From positions 1-64,000 of the forward strand of contig JBAYVU010000009.1 of the NCBI GenBank assembly GCA_041674385.1: DNA of 64,000 nucleotides, given 5' to 3'. This document shows, one piece after another, positions 48,474-57,871 of the stretch. This DNA is from JACRAR01 sp041674385. GTDB taxonomy: Bacteria; Pseudomonadota; Gammaproteobacteria; Burkholderiales; Rhodocyclaceae. Within the stretch, counting starts at the first letter, position 1. Each line of letters begins with the position of its first letter. The notes beneath the pieces are model-generated. The model searched no databases. It had not been told where the DNA came from and worked only from the letters and a program-made list of their open reading frames with translations. The position numbers and the translations under genes are program-made.

Positions 48474-49409
48474 ATGCGTTCGCCCACATCGTTATTTCCT
48501 CTCGCCGAAGTCATACTCCAGGCTGGTGGCGTCATCCTCGGCAAGGAACGGCAAATTCGTTTGTCCCTTGCCTGCCTGCTGGCCCGTGGCCACCTTTTGA
48601 TCGAAGACCTGCCAGGCGTTGGCAAGACCACCCTGGCACGCCTTCTGGCGCAATTGCTGGGCCTGCAATTCCAGCGTATCCAGTTCACCAGCGACATGCT
48701 GCCGGCGGACATTGTCGGCGTCTCCATATTCGACCGCGCCAGCGGCGGCTTCACTTTCCACCCCGGCCCTATTTTCGCCCAGCTGGTTCTTGCCGATGAA
48801 GTTAACCGCGCCACCCCGAAAACCCAGAGTGCCTTGCTGGAGGCGATGGAGGAGCGCCAGGTGACTACCGAAGGGGAGACGCGCCCGTTGCCAACACCAT
48901 TCTTCGTCATCGCCACGCAGAATCCTTCGTATTCGATCGGCACCTTCCCGCTACCCGAATCCCAGCTTGATCGCTTTCTGATGCGTATCGATCTGGGCTA
49001 CCCGGATCTCGCCGCCGAGCGCGAGTTGCTGTGCGGCGCCGACCGTCGAGAAATGATCGCTGGACTGTCCCCTTGTCTGGCGCCGCAGGAACTGGCGGCT
49101 TGGCAGCAGGCGGTGACAAAAATCCATGTCGCCGATGCATTGATTGACTATACCCAGGCGCTGGTTACGCATACCCGCCAGTCGCCGGATTACCAAGTCG
49201 GCCTGTCGCCCCGCGCTGCACTGGCACTGCTGGCTGCGGCGCGCGCATGGGCGCTGCTGGAAGGACGCGATTACGTTTTGCCGGAGGATATCCAGCTGGT
49301 ACTGCCGGCAGTGGCGCCACACCGCTTGCGACCGGCCGGGGAAAACTTGATGAGGCTGAACGCAGCACAGATCGCGAACCGCTTGATAGAGGCGGTACCG
49401 TTGCCGTAG
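48474..49409 (+). CDS. MoxR-family AAA ATPase
   Basis: 311 residues. Walker A EDLPGVGKTTLARLLAQ, Walker B LVLADEVNRATPKTQSALLE, sensor FFVIATQNPSYSIGTFPLPE and a C-terminal helical lid (VGLSPRAALALLAAARAWAL). MoxR ATPases act as chaperones for von Willebrand/DUF58 partners. Here it heads an operon with DUF58, a TgpA-type transglutaminase and mltB, suggesting envelope or peptidoglycan-linked work. I start at ATG 48474; the longer frame overlaps the divergent deacetylase gene. Confidence 0.92.
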   Translation: MRSPTSLFPLAEVILQAGGVILGKERQIRLSLACLLARGHLLIEDLPGVGKTTLARLLAQLLGLQFQRIQFTSDMLPADIVGVSIFDRASGGFTFHPGPIFAQLVLADEVNRATPKTQSALLEAMEERQVTTEGETRPLPTPFFVIATQNPSYSIGTFPLPESQLDRFLMRIDLGYPDLAAERELLCGADRREMIAGLSPCLAPQELAAWQQAVTKIHVADALIDYTQALVTHTRQSPDYQVGLSPRAALALLAAARAWALLEGRDYVLPEDIQLVLPAVAPHRLRPAGENLMRLNAAQIANRLIEAVPLP

Positions 49410-49414
49410 TGAGG

Positions 49415-50410
49415 ATGGCTGCCAGTTTCCTGACTAACGACATCGCAGCTGTTCTGCGAGCGCGTTTTTTCCGCTGGGCGCTACGCGGCCCTTCTCCGGA
49501 AAGCGTGCCGATTACCTTGACGCAACGCCGGGTATTTGTGCTGCCGACGCGGCAGGGGCTGGCCTACGCAGTTTCGTTGCTGGTCATGCTGATCGGTGCC
49601 ATCAATTACAACCTGAGTCTGGGCTATGCACTGGTATTCCTGCTCGCCGGTCTGGGTACGACAGCGATCCTCCATACCTTTCGCAATCTTGCCCATCTAC
49701 AAATCAGGGCAGGCCGTTGCCCGCCGGTATTCGCCGGCGAACAAGCCGGTTTTGGCCTCGTTCTGGTGAATCAGCGTAGCCAGCAGTCGCGGCCGGCGAT
49801 TCGCTTACGAGTGCCAGGTCAGTTGCCCGTCGAAGTCGATATCCCGGCGCAGGCCAGCATGGAAGTCCGCCTTGAAATACCGTCCACCTGCCGTGGCTGG
49901 CTATCCTTGCCGCGCGTCACGCTGGAAACGACTTATCCCCTCGGGTTGATCCGCTGCTGGGGCTATGCTGCCCCCGATCTGCGTTGCCTGATCTACCCTT
50001 CCCCGGCCAAGGCTGCTCCGCCATGGCCGGCCATGCCTGGCGAGCATGGCGGAGCAAAACAGCAGACCGTCGGCATGGACGACTTTGCCGGCTTGCGTGC
50101 ACATCAGCCGGCGGACCCGCTCCGCCATGTCGCATGGAAAGCCGTTGCCGGACAGGACGAGGGAAGCTTGCTGACCAAGCAGTTCAGCGGTTCGGCAGCG
50201 AAAACACTGTGGCTCGATTGGAACGCCCTGTCCGCCTATCCCGACAGCGAGTTGCGGCTTTCAGTACTGACACGTTGGTTATGCGACGCGCACGCTGCCG
50301 GGTTGGTCTGGGGGCTACGCATACCCGGTCACGAATTGGCCCCCGCTGCCGACGATGCGCATTTCCACGCTGGCCTCAAGTTGCTGGCCTTATATGAGCA
50401 AGACGGCTAA
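49415..50410 (+). CDS. DUF58 domain protein
   Basis: 331 residues. Two transmembrane helices near the start (about 50-90, GLAYAVSLLVMLIGAINYNL, YALVFLLAGLGTTAIL), then a beta-rich region. The DUF58 motif follows (VGMDDFAGLRAHQPADPLRHVAWKAVAGQ, about 225-253). It is the usual partner of MoxR in membrane-associated complexes. A GTG at 49409 overlaps the moxR stop; I choose ATG 49415. It overlaps the next gene by 17 bases. Confidence 0.88.
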   Translation: MAASFLTNDIAAVLRARFFRWALRGPSPESVPITLTQRRVFVLPTRQGLAYAVSLLVMLIGAINYNLSLGYALVFLLAGLGTTAILHTFRNLAHLQIRAGRCPPVFAGEQAGFGLVLVNQRSQQSRPAIRLRVPGQLPVEVDIPAQASMEVRLEIPSTCRGWLSLPRVTLETTYPLGLIRCWGYAAPDLRCLIYPSPAKAAPPWPAMPGEHGGAKQQTVGMDDFAGLRAHQPADPLRHVAWKAVAGQDEGSLLTKQFSGSAAKTLWLDWNALSAYPDSELRLSVLTRWLCDAHAAGLVWGLRIPGHELAPAADDAHFHAGLKLLALYEQDG

Positions 50411-52406
50411 GCCTCTGCGGCCGATTTCGCCGCCGCTGTCCGCCAAGCAATCGTTGTGGCTGTTTACCGCTGCGCTGCTGATTTTTGCTCCACTGGCACC
50501 TCATCTGCCGTTATGGTTGAGCACACTGACCAGCTTGGCCTTGATCTGGCGCGGTGTGCTGTTGTGGCGACAGTTGCCATTACCGGCGCGCTGGTTGCTG
50601 GTGTTGATGGTGGTTGCCGGCGTCATTGGCGTCGCGTTGCATTTCCATACCTTGTTCGGGCGCAATTCCGGTGTCGCTTTATTGGCGCTGCTGTTTGCCT
50701 TGAAGCTCTTGGAAATGCGCACTGTGCGCGATGGCTTCGCGGTGGTGCTGCTTGGCTATTTTCTGAGCCTGACACAATTTTTCTACTCCCAGAGCATCGC
50801 CAATGCCTTGGTGACGCTGGCTGGACTGGCATTGACCACCGCGGCCCTGCTGATTCTTAATCACCAACACCAGCCGCCAGCGCGTGCGCTGCGCCTTAGC
50901 GGCCTGCTGCTGCTGCAATCGGCACCTTTCATGCTGCTGTTGTTCGTGCTGTTTCCCCGGGTGCAAGGCCCGCTTTGGGGGCTGCCCATCGACGCTTTCA
51001 CTGGAACCGCCGGCCTGTCGGATAGCATGACCCCGGGATCGATCAGCCAGCTCAGCCAGTCGGACGCGATCGCATTTCGCGCCAAATTCGCTGGCGAATA
51101 TGCTGGCAAGGCACCGCCGCAAACTTCGCTCTACTGGCGTGGCCCGGTGTTGAGCCAGTTCGACGGCCGCACCTGGAAAGTTGGTCGCGTTGCCGTCGGC
51201 AACAGACTGCCGTATTTGACACGCGGAACGGCAGTCGATTATTCAGTGACCCTGGAACCGCACTACAAACCTTGGCTGTTTGCCCTGGAATTGCCGGCAA
51301 CGATTCCGGCGGAAGGCCTGATCGCCAATAATTATCAGCTGTTGGCCAAGACCCCGGTTCGCTCGCGCATGCGTTACGAAATTCGCTCTTATCCCGAGAT
51401 CATCGCCGGGTATGACGAAACACCGGCCATGCTGCGCGATGCCTTGCAACTGCCGCTGCTCTCCAACCCACGCGCCCGCGCGCTGGCAGAGCGCTGGCGC
51501 GACGAGCTTGGCGAGAACGACATGGAGATTGTCAGGCGCATGCTCGATTACTATCGCCGCCAGGTTTTTATTTATACGATGTCACCGCCGCTGCTTGGCG
51601 AGGATTCCGTCGACGAGTTTCTGTTCGACAGCAAACGCGGTTTCTGCGAGCACTTTTCGGCTGGCTTCGTATTCATGATGCGGGCAGCCGGCATTCCGGC
51701 CCGCGTGATCACCGGTTACCAAGGGGGGGAACTCAATCCGGTGGATGGCACTTTGATCGTGCGTCAGTCCGATGCCCATGCATGGGCGGAAGTCTGGCTG
51801 AAGGGACGCGGCTGGCTGAGGGTCGATCCGACGGGGGTGATCGCACCGACGCGTATCGAGATCAATCTCGCGGTGGCGCTGCCTACCGGCGAAGTGCGGC
51901 CGTTGCTGGCGCGTCCGGAATTCATCTGGCTGCTTCAGATGCGCTACCGTTGGGATGCGCTGACCAATGTCTGGAACCAGTGGGTGCTTGGCTATAATCC
52001 GCAGCGTCAGCGCGAACTGCTGGCCAACTTGGGCATGCGCTCACCCGACTGGCAGCAGATGACAGCCGTGCTGACCGGATTCTGCGGCGCGTTGTTGCTT
52101 GGATTCACTGCATGGGCGCTACGGCAGCGGCAGCGGCTTTCCCCCGCTGTGATCGCCTGGAACCGGCTCTCCAAAATCCTCGCCCGCCGAGGTCTCGGAC
52201 GAAACTCTTGGGAAGGCCCCTATGCTTATGCCAGACGGATTGCCTTGGCATTGTCTGCCGAGCGTTCGATGTATGCTGCCGAGGTCGCGGCGATAGCGGA
52301 TATTTACGCGCGCTTGCGCTACGCCGACACGCCTCCAACCCAGGCCGGGCCATTGTTGCAGGAACTGAAACTGAGAATCTCACAACTCGCACGGATTAAA
52401 CAATGA
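50394..52406 (+). CDS. tgpA: TgpA-type membrane transglutaminase-like protein
   Basis: 670 residues. About six transmembrane helices in the first 190 residues, a periplasmic region, then the transglutaminase-like core with Cys/His/Asp triad (KRGFCEHFSAGFVFMMRAAG, DAHAWAEVWL, RVDPTG; about residues 420-485). One more helix (about 565-585) precedes a cytoplasmic tail. This matches P. aeruginosa TgpA, which is essential there and encoded with MoxR and DUF58 genes. Substrate unknown. Confidence 0.9.
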   Translation: MSKTAKPLRPISPPLSAKQSLWLFTAALLIFAPLAPHLPLWLSTLTSLALIWRGVLLWRQLPLPARWLLVLMVVAGVIGVALHFHTLFGRNSGVALLALLFALKLLEMRTVRDGFAVVLLGYFLSLTQFFYSQSIANALVTLAGLALTTAALLILNHQHQPPARALRLSGLLLLQSAPFMLLLFVLFPRVQGPLWGLPIDAFTGTAGLSDSMTPGSISQLSQSDAIAFRAKFAGEYAGKAPPQTSLYWRGPVLSQFDGRTWKVGRVAVGNRLPYLTRGTAVDYSVTLEPHYKPWLFALELPATIPAEGLIANNYQLLAKTPVRSRMRYEIRSYPEIIAGYDETPAMLRDALQLPLLSNPRARALAERWRDELGENDMEIVRRMLDYYRRQVFIYTMSPPLLGEDSVDEFLFDSKRGFCEHFSAGFVFMMRAAGIPARVITGYQGGELNPVDGTLIVRQSDAHAWAEVWLKGRGWLRVDPTGVIAPTRIEINLAVALPTGEVRPLLARPEFIWLLQMRYRWDALTNVWNQWVLGYNPQRQRELLANLGMRSPDWQQMTAVLTGFCGALLLGFTAWALRQRQRLSPAVIAWNRLSKILARRGLGRNSWEGPYAYARRIALALSAERSMYAAEVAAIADIYARLRYADTPPTQAGPLLQELKLRISQLARIKQ

Positions 52407-53446
52407 AAGCTGTATTGCACATTTTGCTGTTATTGCTTGGCGTTGCGGCTGCCCCTGCGGCATTTTCCGCCGGCAGCTTCGCTGCACGTCCCGAGGTGCA
52501 TTTGTTCATCGCAGAAATGCACGATAAACATGGATTCGATACTACGCAGTTGACGCTTGCATTTGCCCGGATCAAGCCTATTCCAGCGGTGATTCAGGCG
52601 ATTCTGCCGCCGCGCGATCCGGCGATCCGCTCCTGGCAAGCCTACCGTGCGCGTTTCATCGACCCGAAACGCATCGCGCTTGGACTGAAATTCTGGCAGC
52701 GGAACCGTGACGCGCTGGCTGTGGCACGAGAACTGACCGGCGTGCCGGAAGAAATCATCGTGGCCATCATCGGTATCGAAACCATCTATGGCCACAACAA
52801 CGGCAAGTTTGGAACTCTTGCCGCACTGGCGACGTTGGCTTTCGACTATCCCGTCACCGATACGACGCATGCCGCTTCCAGAACGGCGCTGTTTCGTCGG
52901 GAACTGGAGGAGTTGCTGTTGCTGGCGCGCGAGATGCATCGCGACCCGCTCTCCTTTACCGGTTCCTATGCCGGCGCGCTTGGACTGCCGCAGTTCTTGC
53001 CGAGCAGTGTGCGGCAATACGCAACGGATGGCGACAGCGACGGCCGCATCGACTTGGCAAGCAGCTCGGCCGACGCAATTGCCAGTGTCGCGAGCTTTCT
53101 CAAAGAGCACGGTTGGGAGCGGGATGGGCCTGTGACGGCGACGGCGATTGTTGCCGGAGATAAGTTTGCCGCACTGATCGAGGAGGGCATCGTGCCGCGT
53201 CTCAAGCCCAGTGAACTGACCGCCTATGGCGTGACCTGCGGCGACGCCATCGAACTGCCGGCAGCGCTGATCGATCTTGTTACTCCACAGCAGCCCACCG
53301 AGTATCGTCTCGGTTATCATAATTTCTATGTGCTGACGCGTTACAACCGCAGCAGTTTCTACGCGACGGCGGTGTATGATCTGTCACGGGAACTGCGTGC
53401 GCGTCGGGGCATGGAGAGCACGCCCCAGCCACGGGAAAAAATGTAA
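52403..53446 (+). CDS. mltB: Lytic murein transglycosylase B
   Basis: 347 residues. Signal peptide (LLLLLGVAAAPAAFSA); catalytic Glu126 in AIIGIETIYGHNNGKFGTLA. The MltB core shows TGSYAGALGLPQFLPSSVRQ and DGDSDGRIDLASSSADAIAS. It cleaves peptidoglycan glycan strands with 1,6-anhydro ring formation. There is no evident lipobox, so it may be a soluble periplasmic form. It overlaps tgpA by four bases, closing the operon. Confidence 0.92.
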   Translation: MKAVLHILLLLLGVAAAPAAFSAGSFAARPEVHLFIAEMHDKHGFDTTQLTLAFARIKPIPAVIQAILPPRDPAIRSWQAYRARFIDPKRIALGLKFWQRNRDALAVARELTGVPEEIIVAIIGIETIYGHNNGKFGTLAALATLAFDYPVTDTTHAASRTALFRRELEELLLLAREMHRDPLSFTGSYAGALGLPQFLPSSVRQYATDGDSDGRIDLASSSADAIASVASFLKEHGWERDGPVTATAIVAGDKFAALIEEGIVPRLKPSELTAYGVTCGDAIELPAALIDLVTPQQPTEYRLGYHNFYVLTRYNRSSFYATAVYDLSRELRARRGMESTPQPREKM

Positions 53447-53499
53447 AATTACAAGCGGATATTTAAATCAGTATCGATTGCCAAGAAGGAACAACAATT

Positions 53500-55125
53500 A
53501 TGCCGCACTGGAACACCATCAAGGGGAAGCTGATCGTCGTACTTCTCGTCTCGCTGGTCGGAATGCTGATTGCATCCGTTTTTTCGGTTTACTCCGAAAA
53601 AGCCACCCTGCTTGAAGATCGCAAGGTGAAAACCAGGAACCTGGTCGAGGCGACAAGCGGCGTGCTTTCGAGATTTCATGCCTTGCAGATAGCTGGCACC
53701 ATGACCGAAGAGGAAGCCAAGGCGGCAGCGATCAGCACGATCAAGGGCATGCGTTATGACAAGAACGAGTATTTCTGGATCAACGACTTGACGCCGACGA
53801 TGATCATGCATCCGATCAAGCCCGAGCTTGATGGCAAGAATCTGTCGAACAACAAGGATCCGGAGGGAAAATTCCTGTTTATGGAATTCGTCGCAGAGGT
53901 CAAGAAGAACAAGGCGGGCTTCGTTGATTATCTTTGGCCCAAGCCGGGCTTTGATCGTCCCGTGCCCAAAATCTCCTATGTCGCGGGTTTTGAACCGTGG
54001 GGATGGATACTCGGTTCGGGAATTTACCTGGATGATGTCGAGCAAATCTTTCGTACTCGCGCGCTAACCGTTTTGTCCATCAATCTGGCGATCATGCTCG
54101 TGATGGGCGGTTTGATTTTCATGCTGGTGCGCAGCATCGCCTCTCCGATCCAGGAAATTATGGGCGCGATGCAATCGATCCAGGTGACCAAGGACCTGTC
54201 ACGCCGGGTGCAAATTGCCGGCAACAATGAGATAACGGAGATAGGCCGTTCCTTTAACGCCATGGTGGAAAGCTTCCAGGAACTGATTCGCCATGTCATC
54301 AGCAACTCCCGTGAAGTGATGGCGTTAACCTCGAAGCTCGCCCTTGCGGCATCGCATGTCGCCATCACCTCGAGCCAGCAGCGCGAAGCTTCGGCGTCCA
54401 TGGCTGCGGCGATGGAACAAACCAAAGCCAGCATCGAACAGGTGGCGAACAACTCATCCGATGCGCAGCAAATGGCCGAACAGGCCAGTTCCTTGTCGCA
54501 GGAGGGCGAAAAAATAGTCGAGAGCGCCTCGAATGAAATGGGTCTGATCGCCACCTCGGTCAGGGAGTCCGCACTCCAAATCGAATCGCTGGGAGAAAAG
54601 TCGGACCAGATTTCAAACATCGCCAACGTGATCAAGGAAATTGCCGATCAAACCAATTTGCTCGCGCTGAATGCCGCCATAGAGGCGGCCAGGGCCGGGG
54701 AGCAGGGGAGGGGCTTTGCGGTGGTAGCCGACGAAGTAAGAAAGCTGGCCGAACGCACCACAAAGTCCACCATGGAGATCACCGGAATGATTGCCGGCAT
54801 TCAGGGAGGCACGGCGGAAGCTGTCAGGTGCATGCAGGAAGGGAGTTCGCGCGTCCAAGGAGGCGTTTCCTTGGCGAACCAGGCGGGCGATTCGATGGGG
54901 CTTATTCGCGAAGGAGCCGGTCGGGTGATCGCCGCTGTTAGCGAGATCAACCTTGCCTTGCAGGAGCAAAGCCTTGCCACCCAGCATGTGGTCGAGAGTA
55001 CCGAGAAGATTGTCATCATGGCGGAACAAAACAGTGCCGAAACCGGCGAAATTGCCAGCACAGCAGAAAGTCTGGAAAACCTGTCCAGGAAGCTCCAGGA
55101 CACGGTTGATGCGTTCATGGTCTGA
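53500..55125 (+). CDS. Methyl-accepting chemotaxis protein with a single Cache domain
   Basis: 541 residues. TM1 about 9-30, a periplasmic sCache_2-type sensor (about 34-185; MRYDKNEYFWINDLTPTMIM, PEGKFLFMEF, GWILGSGIYLDDV), TM2 about 190-210 and a HAMP domain (about 212-265). The cytoplasmic signalling hairpin contains IKEIADQTNLLALNAAIEAA then RAGEQGRGFAVVADEVRKLA. The sensor class usually detects small carboxylates, amines or respiration products; the ligand here is unknown. No che genes lie nearby. Position TM2-HAMP-signalling is standard. Confidence 0.93.
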   Translation: MPHWNTIKGKLIVVLLVSLVGMLIASVFSVYSEKATLLEDRKVKTRNLVEATSGVLSRFHALQIAGTMTEEEAKAAAISTIKGMRYDKNEYFWINDLTPTMIMHPIKPELDGKNLSNNKDPEGKFLFMEFVAEVKKNKAGFVDYLWPKPGFDRPVPKISYVAGFEPWGWILGSGIYLDDVEQIFRTRALTVLSINLAIMLVMGGLIFMLVRSIASPIQEIMGAMQSIQVTKDLSRRVQIAGNNEITEIGRSFNAMVESFQELIRHVISNSREVMALTSKLALAASHVAITSSQQREASASMAAAMEQTKASIEQVANNSSDAQQMAEQASSLSQEGEKIVESASNEMGLIATSVRESALQIESLGEKSDQISNIANVIKEIADQTNLLALNAAIEAARAGEQGRGFAVVADEVRKLAERTTKSTMEITGMIAGIQGGTAEAVRCMQEGSSRVQGGVSLANQAGDSMGLIREGAGRVIAAVSEINLALQEQSLATQHVVESTEKIVIMAEQNSAETGEIASTAESLENLSRKLQDTVDAFMV

Positions 55126-55153
55126 TTCGTGCCAGCGCTGTAGGACTAAACAC

Positions 55154-56827
55154 CTAGGCGTTTGGCATCGATCTTTCTTTGATCGCAGCGTGGAATACGC
55201 GCATATATTTGTCGAGGCCGGCTATCGTTCCGCAGACAAATAGGATGTCGTCCTCTTGTACGCGAAAATCCTGGCCGAACTCGACGAACACTTGCTCCCC
55301 GCGTTCTACCGCCACAATTGCAGCACCGGTTTTTTCCCGCACAGCGGCGTGCCATGGGTTGCCGCCTAGCAGGGTGCCGGGCGCAACCCGGGCGAATTTC
55401 AAGCGCTGTTCCACCAATACGGCATCCTCTCCCAGCAGATGGTGGGCAAGAATCTGCCCGGCGACCTGACCCACCGAAAGCGCGAAGTCCGCACCGGCCT
55501 GATAGAGGCGCGCAACATTGGAGGCGCGATTCACCCTGGCGATCAACGGCATCTCCTGGGCATAGTCGCGCACCACTGCGGCGGCAAATACCCCCGCGCT
55601 GTCGCTGGCCAAGGCGAGCACCACCGCGCTGGCTTCGCGTACCCTGGCTCGATCCAGGGTGGAGTGTTCCAGCACATTGCCGACCACATCGACTCCGCTA
55701 GCGGGTGCGATATCGATGACGATGGTGGTCTCGCCGGCATCATGCAGCATTTCGACGATCTTGCGTCCCACAGTTCCAAACCCCGCGACGATTATGGGGC
55801 CGCGACGGTTGATCGGAGTTGCCAGGGATTCCACCTTGCGCAGGTTGGCGTGAGCCCCCACGGCGACCAGGATGGCGCCGGATTCTATGAGCGTGTCCGG
55901 TCCGCTGGCCAGGGTAAAGAGCCCCTCGTTCCACTGGCCGATAACCGTTACCCCGTGGCGTTCGCGCATTTGCAGATCGCCCAGTCGCTGGTTGGCCAGC
56001 GGACTCTTCTCCTGGACTCTGAACTCGGCCAGACCGACGCGTTCGCCCAGCACATGCAAGCCTTCTTCCATGGGACTGATGCGGGCGCTGGCGCGTGCGG
56101 CCAGCGCCGCTGCCAATACGTGCGAAGGAGTAAATACCGCTGTGGCACCGATCTTTTCCATGGCCGAGCGGTGCAACGGGTCTTCGGTGAGCGCCAGCAG
56201 CGTGCCTTTGAAACCGAGTTCCCGTGCGATCATGATGAAAGCGGCATTCATATGGTCGTCAGCATTGGTGACCAAGGCACGCGCCGTTTCAACGCCACTC
56301 AGCAGGTCGGCCTGTTCTTCGAGTTTGCCGACTACCACCATGTGGCCGCGATCCTGAAGGCTGCGTGCCAGCGAATCATCCTGCTCGAGAATCACCAACG
56401 GGATCCCGACCCGTTTCAATTCTGCAACCAAGGAGTCTACCGAAGGGCCATAACGATGAATCAGCACGTGTCCATCCATTTGCGGCAAGGCACGCGGCAG
56501 GCGTGCCTCGAACTGTTCTTCGAAATAGGGCAGCACGTATACCGGGAAGAAGAGCACGCTCAGGAATAGCCCGAGGAATTGAGTCACGATGACCAGCAGG
56601 TTCATCAGCGGGTGCTGCCAGCGCCCATCGGCGCCGTACCCGGTGGTGGTGATGGTCTCCGAGGCCCATTCGATGCTGGCCCAAAAACCGCGCGGAGTGC
56701 CCTCGAGGTAGGCCATGCCGAGCATGTAGATGTACCCCAGGATGACAATCACTGCGGGCAGGCTCGCAAGCAGTATGATCAGACGTTTCGTGGAACGTTT
56801 GAAATGGCCTGGCACGCTAAGCTCCAA
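55154..56827 (-). CDS. Two-RCK potassium channel protein
   Basis: 557 residues. Two transmembrane helices (about 15-38 and 72-100) flank a pore with the selectivity filter TITTTGYGADGRW (Gly63-Tyr64-Gly65). Two RCK/TrkA domains follow (about 115-330 and 340-555). The second keeps an intact Rossmann motif, PIIVAGFGTVGRKIVEML. The first reads HVLIHRYGPSVDSLVAEL, lacking the glycines, so it may not bind nucleotide. This architecture matches MthK/Kch-like ligand-gated channels. It lies 42 bases after rpoS, in the same direction. Confidence 0.87.
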   Translation of the reverse strand: MELSVPGHFKRSTKRLIILLASLPAVIVILGYIYMLGMAYLEGTPRGFWASIEWASETITTTGYGADGRWQHPLMNLLVIVTQFLGLFLSVLFFPVYVLPYFEEQFEARLPRALPQMDGHVLIHRYGPSVDSLVAELKRVGIPLVILEQDDSLARSLQDRGHMVVVGKLEEQADLLSGVETARALVTNADDHMNAAFIMIARELGFKGTLLALTEDPLHRSAMEKIGATAVFTPSHVLAAALAARASARISPMEEGLHVLGERVGLAEFRVQEKSPLANQRLGDLQMRERHGVTVIGQWNEGLFTLASGPDTLIESGAILVAVGAHANLRKVESLATPINRRGPIIVAGFGTVGRKIVEMLHDAGETTIVIDIAPASGVDVVGNVLEHSTLDRARVREASAVVLALASDSAGVFAAAVVRDYAQEMPLIARVNRASNVARLYQAGADFALSVGQVAGQILAHHLLGEDAVLVEQRLKFARVAPGTLLGGNPWHAAVREKTGAAIVAVERGEQVFVEFGQDFRVQEDDILFVCGTIAGLDKYMRVFHAAIKERSMPNA

Positions 56828-56869
56828 AAACTGTTGCAGGAACGGCGGAAAGTTGCAACACGAGATCCG

Positions 56870-57868
56870 CTACAGAAGCCCGTCGAGGGTGACTCCGTAG
56901 CGTGACAGTTTTTTTCTGAGCTTGTTCAAGGCCTCGATCTGTATCTGGCGCACCCGTTCGCGCGTTAGCCCCAGATCGGTGGCGAGTCCTTCAAGCGTGA
57001 TCACCTCGCAACCGTTGAGGCCATAGCGCCGCTCCAGCACGTAGCGTTGATTACCCGAGAGTTGCGCTACCCAGGTGCTCACCAGTCGTTCGGTTTCGGC
57101 ATGCTGGAGTTGGCTTTCCGGTCCGACACTGGGATCGGCGGAGATGGCATCGAAAACCGACAGTTCCGGATCGATATCGAGCGGCGCATCGAGCGAGGCC
57201 GTTCCCTCACTGAGCGCCAATATCCGATGTATTTCTTCAACCGGTTTGTCGAGCAGGCGTGCGACATCTTCGGCACAATTATGCGCACTGTGCGGGCCAT
57301 CTTCATCCAGGTGGCGCAACGCACGCAAGACAAGATTCAGTTCCTTCACGACATGCACCGGCAGGCGTATGGTACGCGACTGGTTCATGATGACGCGCTC
57401 GATGCCTTGGCGTATCCACCAGGTGGCATAAGTGGAGAACCGAAAGCCACGCTCCGGATCGAATTTCTCCAGGGCGTGGATCAAGCCCAGGTTGCCTTCC
57501 TCGATCAGGTCTTCGATCGGAATGCCACGATTCAGATAGTGTTTGGCGATATTGACCACCAGTCGCAGGTTGGACTCGATCATTTTCTGCCGGGCGGCAA
57601 AGTTGCCGCTGCAGACGGCTCGTGCCAGCGCCAGTTCCTCTTCCGCGGATAGCAGGGGATTGGCGCCGATGTCGTTCAGATAAAGCTGGGTGACATCGTT
57701 GAGGAAGCCGCTGCGTGCGCTGGTGGCAGTGCTTGCCGGGGTATCGGCAGCTTCGGCAGGCTCGATCGGATCGAGAATATCTTCCCCGGCGTCCCTGCTG
57801 GATGGCTCGTCCATCTGACGGGACGACGAGCGTTCGCTTTCCTCGTCTGGGATGGCAGCCTCGCTCAT
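56870..57868 (-). CDS. rpoS: RNA polymerase sigma factor RpoS
   Basis: 332 residues. Variable acidic N terminus (about 1-50), region 1.2 (TQLYLNDIGANPLLSAEEEL), region 2 (LRLVVNIAKHYLNRGIPIED, GNLGLIHALEKFDPERGFRF, FSTYATWWIRQGIERVI), region 3, and a region 4 HTH (TLEGLATDLGLTRERVRQIQ). It is slightly longer at the N terminus than E. coli RpoS. It directs stationary-phase and general stress transcription. It starts three bases after nlpD, the conserved nlpD-rpoS order. Confidence 0.95.
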   Translation of the reverse strand: MSEAAIPDEESERSSSRQMDEPSSRDAGEDILDPIEPAEAADTPASTATSARSGFLNDVTQLYLNDIGANPLLSAEEELALARAVCSGNFAARQKMIESNLRLVVNIAKHYLNRGIPIEDLIEEGNLGLIHALEKFDPERGFRFSTYATWWIRQGIERVIMNQSRTIRLPVHVVKELNLVLRALRHLDEDGPHSAHNCAEDVARLLDKPVEEIHRILALSEGTASLDAPLDIDPELSVFDAISADPSVGPESQLQHAETERLVSTWVAQLSGNQRYVLERRYGLNGCEVITLEGLATDLGLTRERVRQIQIEALNKLRKKLSRYGVTLDGLL

Positions 57869-57871
57869 GGT

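Noticed and set aside
55439..56569. 376-codon rightward frame opposite the potassium channel gene
   Set aside because: Shadow of the leftward channel gene, whose pore and RCK motifs are unmistakable.
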